Positions 1-5,647 of a stretch of DNA of 12,530 nt are shown here, piece after piece. Made by a program: the position numbers and the translations under genes. Numbering within the stretch: position 1 is the first letter of the stretch; each line of letters starts with the position of its first letter. The DNA is from Clostridia bacterium (GTDB taxonomy: Bacteria > Bacillota_A > Clostridia > Oscillospirales > CAG-382), in contig JAFWWX010000292.1 of assembly GCA_017517985.1 (NCBI GenBank), forward strand, positions 1-12,530, read 5' to 3'. The notes under the pieces were generated by a model. That model had not been told where the DNA came from. It ran no database searches and worked only from the letters and a program-made list of their open reading frames with translations.

Positions 1-502
1 CCTGGGGAACACCGGGCATAAGTTTTTCACAAGCCTCGATACCGATAAGGTTTGCAGGGTTGTGTAAAGGAGCAAGGTCACAGCATTTCTGGATAGCTGC
101 TTTAACTTCTTCTGCTGTTACAATTCCGTTTTCGTGAACATCAAGATATGTTACCTCATAGCCCTGTTTTTCAAGTTTTTTGAGTGTATGGAGTACTGCG
201 TGATGCTCAAACTTGGTTGATACTATGTGCTTTTTATCTTTTTTTGCACCGTTTATTGCTGCAGAAAGAATTGCCTGATTGTCCGCTTCGCTTCCACCGG
301 AGGTGAAGTAAATTTCGTTTGTATCTGCACCAAGGCATTTTGCAATTCTTTCTCTTGCATCTGTTAGTGCTTCTTTTGCTTCCTGACCTATTGTATGAAG
401 GCTTGAGGGGTTGCCGTATATTTTATCAAAGTATGGGAGCATAGCATGAATCGCTGTGCTGCTTGTTTTTGTCGTTGCTGCGTTATCTGCGTAAATTGTC
501 AT
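1..502 (-). CDS. nifS: NifS/IscS-type cysteine desulfurase, N-terminal part, running in frame into acetate kinase sequence (partial at window edge)
   Basis: NifS-family enzymes are PLP-dependent and take sulfur from cysteine for iron-sulfur clusters and thiolated tRNA. The ATG at 502-500 is preceded by an AGAAAGGA ribosome site. Residues 1-135 are typical: DNAATT at 6-11, GNPSSLH at 30-36, the PLP-site TSGGSEADN at 67-75, and the FEHHAVLHT histidine block at 98-106. After EEVKAAI (131-137) the family should continue with an xDT-xLVSIMxANNEIG-like stretch. Instead the frame reads on into acetate kinase sequence. The PLP lysine and active-site cysteine would lie further on and are not in the window. 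It follows the Rrf2 regulator gene after 158 bases and has its own promoter in that gap. The NifS identity of residues 1-135 is secure; the integrity of the gene is not. Confidence 0.85.
   Translation of the reverse strand, partial: MTIYADNAATTKTSSTAIHAMLPYFDKIYGNPSSLHTIGQEAKEALTDARERIAKCLGADTNEIYFTSGGSEADNQAILSAAINGAKKDKKHIVSTKFEHHAVLHTLKKLEKQGYEVTYLDVHENGIVTAEEVKAAIQKCCDLAPLHNPANLIGIEACEKLMPGVPQ
2..106 (-). other. ackA: Acetate kinase-like segment fused in frame to the NifS N-terminus (chimeric junction)
   Basis: Residues 133-167 of the reading frame that begins at 502 contain LAPLHNPANLIGIEA and then CEKLMPGVPQ. These are characteristic of acetate kinase (ATP:acetate phosphotransferase), where the APLHNP histidine lies in the active site and VAVFDTAFHQ normally follows. 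No desulfurase I know has this block. The change of family falls at EVKAAI (bases about 90-106), a stretch that fits both families, so the join sits in a short region of likely DNA identity. Such a join is what a short-overlap assembly error produces; microhomology recombination would look the same. Neither enzyme would work in this form: the acetate kinase part lacks its N-terminal third and the desulfurase part lacks its catalytic cysteine region. Confidence 0.8.
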
Positions 503-574
503 AACCGACAGTCCTTTCTTTTTGGTCTTTGCTGTTATTAGTCCTAATCCAGAGACTTTTTCAGATACCCTGGA

Positions 575-603
575 ATTATATCATACATATCCTACTTTGT
601 CAA
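575..603 (-). promoter_or_regulatory. Sigma-A promoter of the nifS gene
   Basis: On the minus strand TTGACA (603-598) is followed after exactly 17 bases by TATAAT (580-575), a full consensus match. Transcription would start near 568, giving a leader of about 65 bases to the nifS ATG. The promoter lies after the Rrf2 gene, so nifS can be transcribed separately from cysE and rrf2. Confidence 0.85.
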
Positions 604-608
604 TAGGA
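590..608 (-). promoter_or_regulatory. Palindrome overlapping the nifS -35 box, candidate Rrf2/IscR-family operator
   Basis: The minus strand reads TCCTATTGACAAAGTAGGA, with TCCTA/TAGGA arms around nine bases and two further A/T pairs outside, overlapping the -35 box. A repressor bound here would block RNA polymerase. The adjacent gene encodes an Rrf2 protein, and this family commonly controls its neighbouring iron-sulfur or cysteine genes. The dyad is seen; its assignment to that regulator is inference. Confidence 0.5.
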
Positions 609-660
609 GATATTGTATATTGTTTGAATGTTTGAGCAAAGTTATGTAAATGTTGTAATA

Positions 661-1074
661 TCATACTTTGCCGTCGAGTAAATCTTTAAGAGTGACACTT
701 TCAAGATATGTGTCAATGATGCCGTCAAGTTTCTGCCAGAGGGGAAGTGTTATACAGCCGTCAGCACTCCGGCAAACTGTGTCACAGCCGGCCTCAAGGC
801 AGGCAACCGGTGCAAGTGAGCCTTCAGTTAGCTTCAGTACCGAGCCTATTGTGTATTCGCAAGGGTCTTTTACGAGTTTGTAGCCGCCGTCTTTGCCTCT
901 TTGGGACTGCAGAAATCCTGCTTTGTTAAGTACAGCCACAATTGCCTCAAGATATTTCATTGAAATTTTCTGACGCTCGGATATTCCTTTTAGGGAAACG
1001 TATGCATCTTTATCCTGACGCGCCAGGTCAATCATAACTCTCAGAGCATATCTGCCCTTTGTTGAAATCATCAT
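661..1074 (-). CDS. Rrf2-family transcriptional regulator, IscR-like, with four C-terminal cysteines
   Basis: This 137-residue protein has the Rrf2 length and plan. An N-terminal winged helix-turn-helix (MISTKGRYALRVMIDLA at 2-18, QKISMKYLEAIV at 35-46) is followed by the wing RGKDGGYKL at 59-67 that contacts DNA. The C-terminal sensor carries C92, C97, C101 and C107, then LPLWQKLDGII, matching the IscR region that binds a [2Fe-2S] cluster; C72 is additional. It is probably a sensor of iron-sulfur or cysteine status. The gene begins 24 bases after cysE with only a weak ribosome site (GAAAG), which suggests co-transcription with cysE. Either of two adjacent ATGs (1074 or 1071) may be the start. 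Cluster-sensing IscR and cysteine-sensing CymR types are both possible; the cysteines favour IscR. Confidence 0.9.
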   Translation of the reverse strand: MMISTKGRYALRVMIDLARQDKDAYVSLKGISERQKISMKYLEAIVAVLNKAGFLQSQRGKDGGYKLVKDPCEYTIGSVLKLTEGSLAPVACLEAGCDTVCRSADGCITLPLWQKLDGIIDTYLESVTLKDLLDGKV

Positions 1075-1098
1075 AATATATCACACTTTCTATTATAC

Positions 1099-2016
1099 TT
1101 ACTGTGCGTTGTTTTTCTTTGTGCTGTCCTTAAAAATCAGTTCCGGACTTTTTATGCTGACTTTTGTTCTTGCAGGAACAGACTCCGTGATAAATGAATT
1201 ACCGCCTATAACCGCATCTTCGCCGATAACAGTTTCGCCGCCAAGGATTGTAGCACCGGAATAAATAGTAACATTGTCTTTGATTGTAGGATGTCTCTTT
1301 TTACCCTTGAGAGCCTGACCGCCACGGGTTGAAAGGCCGCCAAGTGTGACACCCTGATATATCTTTACTCCGCTTCCTATTATTGTCGTTTCGCCGATAA
1401 CTATACCGGTGCCATGGTCAATAAAGAAGTACTCACCGATAATAGCACCGGAGTTTATGTCGATACCTGTTCTTGAATGAGCGTATTCACTCATTATTCT
1501 CGGAATAAAGGGAACATTTGCACAGTACAAAACGTGGGATATTCTGTAAACATATATTGCTACAAGACCGGGATATGAGAAGATAATTTCTTCCTTGCTT
1601 TTAGCCGCAGGGTCTCCGTCGTAAAAAGCTTGAACATCCTTATAAAGCATCTGCTGAATATAGGGAAGTTTCTGAAAAAGACCTGTGGTAATTTTTTCGC
1701 TCTTTTCCTTTATCTGCTGTTTTGTGAGATTGTCAGGATTGAAGTAATTAAAAGCTATTTCAATCTGCTTTGCAAGTGTATCAAAGATTCTTGAAAGTTT
1801 ATCACCAATGTAATATTCAGAAAGATTTGCCGAAGTATATTCGTTGTCAAAATATCCGGGGAATATTACCTTGCGAAGCTCACGAAGAATCTCGATAATT
1901 TTATCGCGGTCGGGCAGGGGATTTGAATCCTCTTTGTTTATAAGCTCGGTTTCTTTATGATTTGCAATAAGCTCACCTGTTATTTTTTTAATCTGTTCTT
2001 CGCTATATGTGTTCAT
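1099..2016 (-). CDS. cysE: Serine O-acetyltransferase, long EpsC-type CysE
   Basis: The enzyme makes O-acetylserine from serine and acetyl-CoA, the first step of cysteine synthesis in the cytoplasm. The 305-residue length fits the long clostridial EpsC type. Residues 1-170 form an alpha-helical N-terminal domain, and about 180-285 are left-handed beta-helix hexapeptide repeats. Catalytic landmarks are FIDHGTGIVIGET (198-210, His201) and KRHPTIKDN (240-248, His242), with QGVTLGG at 221-227. The C-terminus is short, as usual for this type. The ATG at 2016 was chosen because AGAGG precedes it by about ten bases; the frame stays open to 2172, but the gene's promoter lies inside that extension. 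It heads a transcript with the Rrf2 gene, linking cysteine supply to iron-sulfur control. Confidence 0.95.
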   Translation of the reverse strand: MNTYSEEQIKKITGELIANHKETELINKEDSNPLPDRDKIIEILRELRKVIFPGYFDNEYTSANLSEYYIGDKLSRIFDTLAKQIEIAFNYFNPDNLTKQQIKEKSEKITTGLFQKLPYIQQMLYKDVQAFYDGDPAAKSKEEIIFSYPGLVAIYVYRISHVLYCANVPFIPRIMSEYAHSRTGIDINSGAIIGEYFFIDHGTGIVIGETTIIGSGVKIYQGVTLGGLSTRGGQALKGKKRHPTIKDNVTIYSGATILGGETVIGEDAVIGGNSFITESVPARTKVSIKSPELIFKDSTKKNNAQ

Positions 2017-2070
2017 ATAGATTAATACCTCTTTTCGGTGGACTTTAAGGCTATTGTTTACCTTGTTTAA

Positions 2071-2099
2071 AGTATACCATTTCAGTAGGAATTTGTCAA
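2071..2099 (-). promoter_or_regulatory. Sigma-A promoter of cysE-rrf2
   Basis: On the minus strand TTGACA (2099-2094), 17 bases, then TATACT (2076-2071). Transcription would start near 2064, leaving about 48 bases before the cysE ATG, too short for a T-box or S-box. The spacer holds TCCTACTGA, which matches the TCCTATTGA of the nifS operator at eight of nine bases, and an imperfect ATTCC/GGTAT dyad. Shared control by the Rrf2 protein is therefore plausible. Confidence 0.8.
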
Positions 2100-2329
2100 G
2101 GTGGAAAATTATGATTCTCCCATTCCGACAAACTCCCATAAAACTTATAGGATAATTTGACATATTCCACAAAATTGCACTGAAAAAATAATATGTGTTA
2201 TTTGTCAGAGTTTATTATAAGCTTAGAGTTAAAATTGCAAATAGGCAGTTCGTAGTCTGCAATATGCACATACGGTTAAGCATAAATTTGATATATACAG
2301 ACAAAATTTGTATTTTTTTGCTCTTTATC

Positions 2330-2358
2330 TTGACTTTTTGTATATTATGCTATGATAA
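2330..2358 (+). promoter_or_regulatory. Probable promoter of the small lipoprotein gene
   Basis: TTGACT (2330-2335) is followed by TATGAT (2351-2356), preceded by TG one base away as in extended -10 promoters; the spacer is 15 bases. An alternative -10, TGATAA (2353-2358), gives a 17-base spacer. Either way the start site falls inside the dyad that follows. The bases from 2173 to 2329 show no gene. Confidence 0.55.
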
Positions 2359-2389
2359 ATAATACAAATATTCCAATATTTGTATTATT
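2358..2389 (+). promoter_or_regulatory. Perfect 15-2-15 inverted repeat between promoter and ribosome site, candidate operator
   Basis: AATAATACAAATATT (2358-2372) and its exact reverse complement (2375-2389) flank CC. The dyad overlaps the expected transcription start and ends eight bases before AAGGAG. As DNA it is an ideal site for a dimeric repressor; as RNA it could fold into an AU-rich stem next to the ribosome site. I do not recognise a specific regulator. Metal sensors of the ArsR type use AT-rich dyads of similar size, which would suit the cysteine-rich product, but that is a guess. Confidence 0.65.
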
Positions 2390-2409
2390 ACAATTCAAGG
2401 AGAAAGAAA

Positions 2410-2619
2410 ATGAAAAAGATTATAGTACTTGCACTTACAGGTATTTTGGCAGCAGGAATGCTTGTTTCTTGTGGAAAGTTCACATGTGACCTTTGCAGCG
2501 AAGATAAGGTTGGAAAGAAATACAAAGAAGATTTTATGGGCGAAGAGATTACTATTTGTAACGATTGCCATAAAGAACTTAAAGAACTGAGAGATTCAGT
2601 TGCGGACCTTTTTGGTTAA
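2410..2619 (+). CDS. Small lipoprotein with two CxxC pairs (zinc-ribbon-like)
   Basis: A 69-residue precursor begins at ATG 2410, seven bases after AAGGAG. Residues 1-20 are a lipoprotein signal peptide (MKK, then a hydrophobic run) ending in the lipobox LVSC, with Cys21 as the lipidated residue. The mature part of 49 residues is charged and holds CDLC (26-29) and CNDCHKEL (50-57), spaced like a treble-clef or zinc-ribbon metal site, then a short helix. It would be anchored on the outer face of the membrane, where reduced CxxC pairs suit an anaerobe. Function is unknown: metal binding, redox buffering or protein contact are all possible. The gene is alone on the plus strand between its own promoter and a strong terminator. 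Confidence that it is a real lipoprotein gene is high. Confidence 0.85.
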   Translation: MKKIIVLALTGILAAGMLVSCGKFTCDLCSEDKVGKKYKEDFMGEEITICNDCHKELKELRDSVADLFG

Positions 2620-2651
2620 TTTTTGTTTTAGAAATAATACATACATATTAT

Positions 2652-2687
2652 AAAAACGGACAGGAAGTCAAAGCCTGTCCGTTTTTT
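2652..2687. terminator. Bidirectional intrinsic terminator
   Basis: AAAAACGGACAGG (2652-2664) pairs perfectly with 2674-2686 across a nine-base loop. The plus transcript ends in six T; the A run on the left gives a T run on the minus strand. It closes both the lipoprotein gene and the convergent dockerin gene. Confidence 0.92.
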
Positions 2688-2713
2688 GTATACCAGTAGC
2701 AATTAAAACTGTG

Positions 2714-3544
2714 TTATCCGTTAATTTCGTCACTTGTGAACGCTTTGTAGTAATCGGATATTTTACCACCCAGATATTTAAGAAGTATTGATGCATCACG
2801 CATATTTACACTGCCGTTAAAATCAAGATCGAAAATTATACTGTAGTCAGAGGTTTGATTTCTTGCGCCTGTAGCATATCCGAGAAGGGAGGCTGTAAGG
2901 TCATTACCGTCAACTGTACTATCACCGTTGTAGTCGCCGAGAATTCCGTAGCTGTAGCCGTTTTGTGCAGCATACTGTATTGCGCCTTGTGCGACAGGGG
3001 AGAAGAAAAGCTTTACTCCTTTGTTAAAAGCATTTTCAAAAATAGTTACCGAGCCATTTTTGATAATTACTTTTTCAACATTCTGTGCGTCTTTAAAAGC
3101 CCCCTCAGCTATTTCATCAATATGTTCAGGCAAAGTAACAACAGTATCGTTACCGCTGTATTTTAAAAGTCTTCCTGCGGCATAAAGCATGCCGTTATCA
3201 TTCATAAGGATACCTTCATTTGATGGTAAAGTATCGCCACCAATATAAATTGTACCAACAGAATCCGTCATTGGAATAAAATCAGAGAACAATACAACTC
3301 CGTTTTCATCAGCTGTTGTTTGGTTGATATATATTATGTTGTCCTCATTGATTTCCGGCATATCTTTGTTTGTATAATCACCTGAAACAACAATTATACT
3401 GTAGGACTTTCCGGGAGTTTTTCCGGTTATTTCTACAGTGTATGAGCCATCTGAATTTTCGGAAAAATCCTCTGCACTTGCTGTGTATACTGTACACATA
3501 AGTAACGCAATTGAAAAGATGGCCATAAGAGATATTTTTTTCAT
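2714..3544 (-). CDS. Secreted protein with leucine-rich-repeat (BspA-like) segment and type I dockerin
   Basis: The 276-residue precursor starts at ATG 3544 after GGAG; the frame is open to 3619, but the promoter lies in that stretch. Residues 1-24 are a signal peptide cleaved after ASA. Residues 28-105 form a beta-rich, Ig-like region of unknown role. Residues 133-200 (LPEHIDEIAEGAFKDAQNV and following) resemble about two LRR_5/BspA repeats, ending with the repeat-capping pattern YAAQNGYSYGI. Residues 203-260 are a dockerin: one calcium loop from GDYNGDSTVDGNDL (D204, N206, D208, D212, D215), a second from DLDFNGSVNMRD (D239, D241, N243, D250). Dockerins plug into cohesins on scaffoldins, so this is probably a cell-surface or cellulosome/amylosome component. 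No catalytic domain is visible, so it may act in binding or as a structural part. Confidence 0.88.
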   Translation of the reverse strand: MKKISLMAIFSIALLMCTVYTASAEDFSENSDGSYTVEITGKTPGKSYSIIVVSGDYTNKDMPEINEDNIIYINQTTADENGVVLFSDFIPMTDSVGTIYIGGDTLPSNEGILMNDNGMLYAAGRLLKYSGNDTVVTLPEHIDEIAEGAFKDAQNVEKVIIKNGSVTIFENAFNKGVKLFFSPVAQGAIQYAAQNGYSYGILGDYNGDSTVDGNDLTASLLGYATGARNQTSDYSIIFDLDFNGSVNMRDASILLKYLGGKISDYYKAFTSDEING

Positions 3545-3572
3545 AAGTTGCTCCTTAAATGAGAATATATAA

Positions 3573-3601
3573 AGTATAGCACACAAAAAAATATTTGTCA
3601 A
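3573..3601 (-). promoter_or_regulatory. Sigma-A promoter of the dockerin gene
   Basis: On the minus strand TTGACA (3601-3596), 17 bases, then TATACT (3578-3573). Transcription would begin near 3566, about 20 bases before the ATG. This rules out a start at 3619 and shows that the gene is transcribed on its own. Confidence 0.8.
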
Positions 3602-3617
3602 TAATGGGACTATAAAC

Positions 3618-3642
3618 AAAAAAACAGCCGGTTGCCGGCCGT
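3618..3642 (-). terminator. Intrinsic terminator after mscL
   Basis: On the minus strand ACGGCCGG and CCGGCTGT pair across CAA, with one G-T wobble, followed by seven T (3624-3618). It lies 13 bases after the mscL stop codon and separates mscL from the dockerin promoter. Confidence 0.85.
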
Positions 3643-3655
3643 TTTGATGGTATAT

Positions 3656-4108
3656 TTACTGTTTGTTCTTGAGAAGGTCTCTGATTTCAGTAAGAAGAAC
3701 TTCTTCGTTTGAGGGCTTTGGCGGTTCCGCCACTGCTACCTGTTCCTCTTCTTTCTTTCTCATAGCCTCTGCTTTTTCTCTTAATTTTGTAATTACCCTT
3801 ACAACAACAAAAATGCAGAAAGCGATAATGATAAAGTCAATGATTGTCTGGAGGAACACACCGTAGTTAATTGTGACAGCGGGAATTTCCGGAGCTTCTG
3901 CCGTACCTGTACCTATTTCCGCAGCCTTGAGAACTATCTGACCTGCAAGCTTTCCACCGCCGGTGATTGCTGTAATACAAGGTGTGATTATTTCGGAAAC
4001 AAGAGCTGAAACAATCTTGCTGAAAGCGCCACCGACAACAACGCCGACTGCCATATCAACAACATTACCGCGAGTAATAAATTTTTTGAAATCTGCAAAG
4101 AATCCCAT
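3656..4108 (-). CDS. mscL: Large-conductance mechanosensitive channel MscL
   Basis: MscL is a homopentameric plasma-membrane channel that opens under membrane tension and releases solutes during osmotic downshock. The 150-residue length is normal. The N-terminal amphipathic helix (FFADFKKFITRGN, 3-15) leads into the pore helix TM1 with the signature VDMAVGVVVGGAFSKIV (17-33) and SEIITP (38-43). A periplasm-side loop (about 46-80) follows, then TM2 (about 83-106, hydrophobic), a charged linker with KLREKAEAMRKKEEE, and the C-terminal bundle helix EEVLLTEIRDLLKNK (135-149). The ATG at 4108 follows an AAAGG site. The gene has its own consensus promoter and terminator, so it is a single-gene unit. 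Confidence 0.97.
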   Translation of the reverse strand: MGFFADFKKFITRGNVVDMAVGVVVGGAFSKIVSALVSEIITPCITAITGGGKLAGQIVLKAAEIGTGTAEAPEIPAVTINYGVFLQTIIDFIIIAFCIFVVVRVITKLREKAEAMRKKEEEQVAVAEPPKPSNEEVLLTEIRDLLKNKQ

Positions 4109-4164
4109 TTTTCAATACCTTTCCTTTCAAAAATATAATAAATAAATTTTCAAATACCTTATGT

Positions 4165-4193
4165 ATTATATCACCATTATTTTCTTCCGTCAA
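4165..4193 (-). promoter_or_regulatory. Sigma-A promoter of mscL
   Basis: On the minus strand TTGACG (4193-4188), 17 bases, then TATAAT (4170-4165). The AT-rich leader is about 50 bases long. The promoter sits in the gap after hpt, so mscL does not depend on the upstream operon. Confidence 0.8.
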
Positions 4194-4252
4194 GAGAAAA
4201 AATAAAATTTGCCGGATATTCCGTAATCTTGTTACAAAATGGTTTTTAGTGA

Positions 4253-4816
4253 TTACTTTTTATATACTTCTTCTTTAAGTACGCCTATATAAGGCAGATT
4301 TCTGTATTTTTCGTTATAGTCAAGACCATAGCCTATTACAAATTCATCGGGGATTTTGTATCCGCAGTAATCGACCTTTACATCCACAACTCTTCTATCG
4401 GGCTTATCAACAAGTGCACAAAGCTTTACACTGTGAGCTTTTCTGCTTTTCAGATGTACCAATAGGTTTGAAAGCGTGTGACCTGTATCAATAATATCCT
4501 CCACAACAACTACATCGTAATCTTCAAGTGTTTCGTACGAGAGGTCATACTTAACCTTGACCTGACCTGTTGAAACAGTGCCGGAACCATAGGAGGAAAC
4601 CTTCATAAAATCAAGAATGCAAGGAATACGGATAGCTTTTAAAAGGTCTGCTGTAAAAGGCAGTGAGCCCTTGAGAATACAAACGAGAAGTAGCATCTTG
4701 TCCGAATCCTTATGATCCTGTGTTATTTTGTCTGCAATTCTCGTGACTGCGTCTTTTATCTGTTCTTCGGTAACGAGAATATTTTTTACATCCTGTTCTA
4801 TGTTGTAGATTGACAT
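4253..4816 (-). CDS. hpt: Hypoxanthine (guanine) phosphoribosyltransferase
   Basis: The enzyme salvages hypoxanthine and guanine to IMP and GMP using PRPP, in the cytoplasm. The 187-residue length is normal. The family marks are all present: VCILKGSLPF (45-54, pyrophosphate-binding turn), the flexible-loop region MKVSSYGSGT (71-80), the PRPP motif VVVVEDIIDTGHT (102-114), the purine-contact region ALVDKPDRR (134-142) and the C-terminal FVIGYGLDYNEKYRNLPYIGVL (159-180). The ATG at 4816 follows GAGAGG. It starts 24 bases after the tsaB stop and is the last gene of the operon. I see no strong terminator after it. In many Clostridia and Bacilli hpt sits with tilS and ftsH, so its place after tsaB is a different arrangement. 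Confidence 0.96.
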   Translation of the reverse strand: MSIYNIEQDVKNILVTEEQIKDAVTRIADKITQDHKDSDKMLLLVCILKGSLPFTADLLKAIRIPCILDFMKVSSYGSGTVSTGQVKVKYDLSYETLEDYDVVVVEDIIDTGHTLSNLLVHLKSRKAHSVKLCALVDKPDRRVVDVKVDYCGYKIPDEFVIGYGLDYNEKYRNLPYIGVLKEEVYKK

Positions 4817-4840
4817 TTTATTTTCCTCTCAATATAAAGG

Positions 4841-5608
4841 TTATTTTGATTTAGCTTCTTTTTCAAGTCTTTCGCGTTCAGCTTGAGAAGCACGAAGATA
4901 AATAGGTGAAAGACCGGCCCCTGAAGCTTCGCAAGCCTCCTTTGAAAAAACGGCTGTTTTTGCAACAGAGAAAGCGTTTTGGTACATATCGGCACTGTCG
5001 CAAAGGGTATATTTAAACGGACATTCCGTTCCCTTTTCTTCGGTGAATTTGTCAAATAAATTTTTGCAAAGCGTTGCACCGTCACCAACGAGTAGAATTT
5101 TTTTGCCTGAATATTTTTCCGAAAGCTCGGAATAAATCTGATCTGCTGTTGGAAGTCTGTCGTCACAAAGACGGACAAGCTTTCCGTTTCTGCCGGTTTT
5201 AAAAAGAGCGTTATAGAATTGGGAACGTCTTGCATCCATAACCGGACAAATAATATAGCCGGAATAGTTCTTTACATTTTCCGAAAGAGCAGCCAGAGAG
5301 GACACTTCTATACATCTGTGAGAAATCCCTTTTGCCGTGAGGGCAAAGGATATGCCCTTGGCACATGAAACACCGATTCTTACTCCGGTAAATGAGCCGG
5401 GGCCGGCGCTGACCGCAATAACGCCTATATCGTCAGAGGTGATTCCGGCCGATGAAAGACAACTGTCAATCATCGGTAAAAGGGTTTCGCTGTGAGTAAA
5501 ACCGCAGTTGCTTGTCCAGAGTGAGAGTGGAATAAGTTCTGTTTCAGAACCTTTTGCCACACAAACCGAGGCGGTTTTTGCTGTAGTATCAATTGCAAGT
5601 GTATACAT
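4841..5608 (-). CDS. tsaB: TsaB, tRNA N6-threonylcarbamoyladenosine biosynthesis protein (YeaZ family)
   Basis: TsaB is the non-catalytic partner of the TsaD/TsaE complex that places the t6A modification at position 37 of ANN-decoding tRNAs. The 255 residues have the ASKHA fold: MYTLAIDTTAKTASVCV (1-17), THSETLLPMID (38-48), and the highly conserved AVSAGPGSFTGVRIGV (65-80) with AKGISFAL (83-90). The C-terminal half (MDARRSQFYNALF and onward) is more variable, as usual, and ends in a charged helix. The ATG at 5608 has a weak GGTGA site; the gene begins 39 bases after the MreB stop and is probably translated from the operon message. TsaE, TsaD and RimI, its frequent neighbours, are not in the window. 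Confidence 0.93.
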   Translation of the reverse strand: MYTLAIDTTAKTASVCVAKGSETELIPLSLWTSNCGFTHSETLLPMIDSCLSSAGITSDDIGVIAVSAGPGSFTGVRIGVSCAKGISFALTAKGISHRCIEVSSLAALSENVKNYSGYIICPVMDARRSQFYNALFKTGRNGKLVRLCDDRLPTADQIYSELSEKYSGKKILLVGDGATLCKNLFDKFTEEKGTECPFKYTLCDSADMYQNAFSVAKTAVFSKEACEASGAGLSPIYLRASQAERERLEKEAKSK

Positions 5609-5647
5609 TAAATAATCACCAAACTTTACTTGTTTTTTTCAGTAACT

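Noticed and set aside
1092..1097. TATAAT just before the Rrf2 gene as a separate promoter
   Set aside because: No -35-like hexamer lies at 16-18 bases, and the cysE-rrf2 gap of 24 bases fits one transcript.
2017..2172. N-terminal extension of cysE by 52 codons
   Set aside because: The consensus promoter at 2071-2099 lies inside it, and a good ribosome site precedes the ATG at 2016.
3545..3619. 25-codon extension of the dockerin protein
   Set aside because: It contains the promoter and would put residues ahead of a normal signal peptide; GGAG precedes the ATG at 3544.
4211..4252. Possible terminator after hpt (CGGA-ATA-TCCG, then a T-rich stretch)
   Set aside because: The stem is only four pairs and the T run is interrupted and distant; too weak to call.
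4798..5235. 145-codon open frame on the minus strand
   Set aside because: It overlaps tsaB in another frame, has no family pattern, and tsaB has clear motifs.
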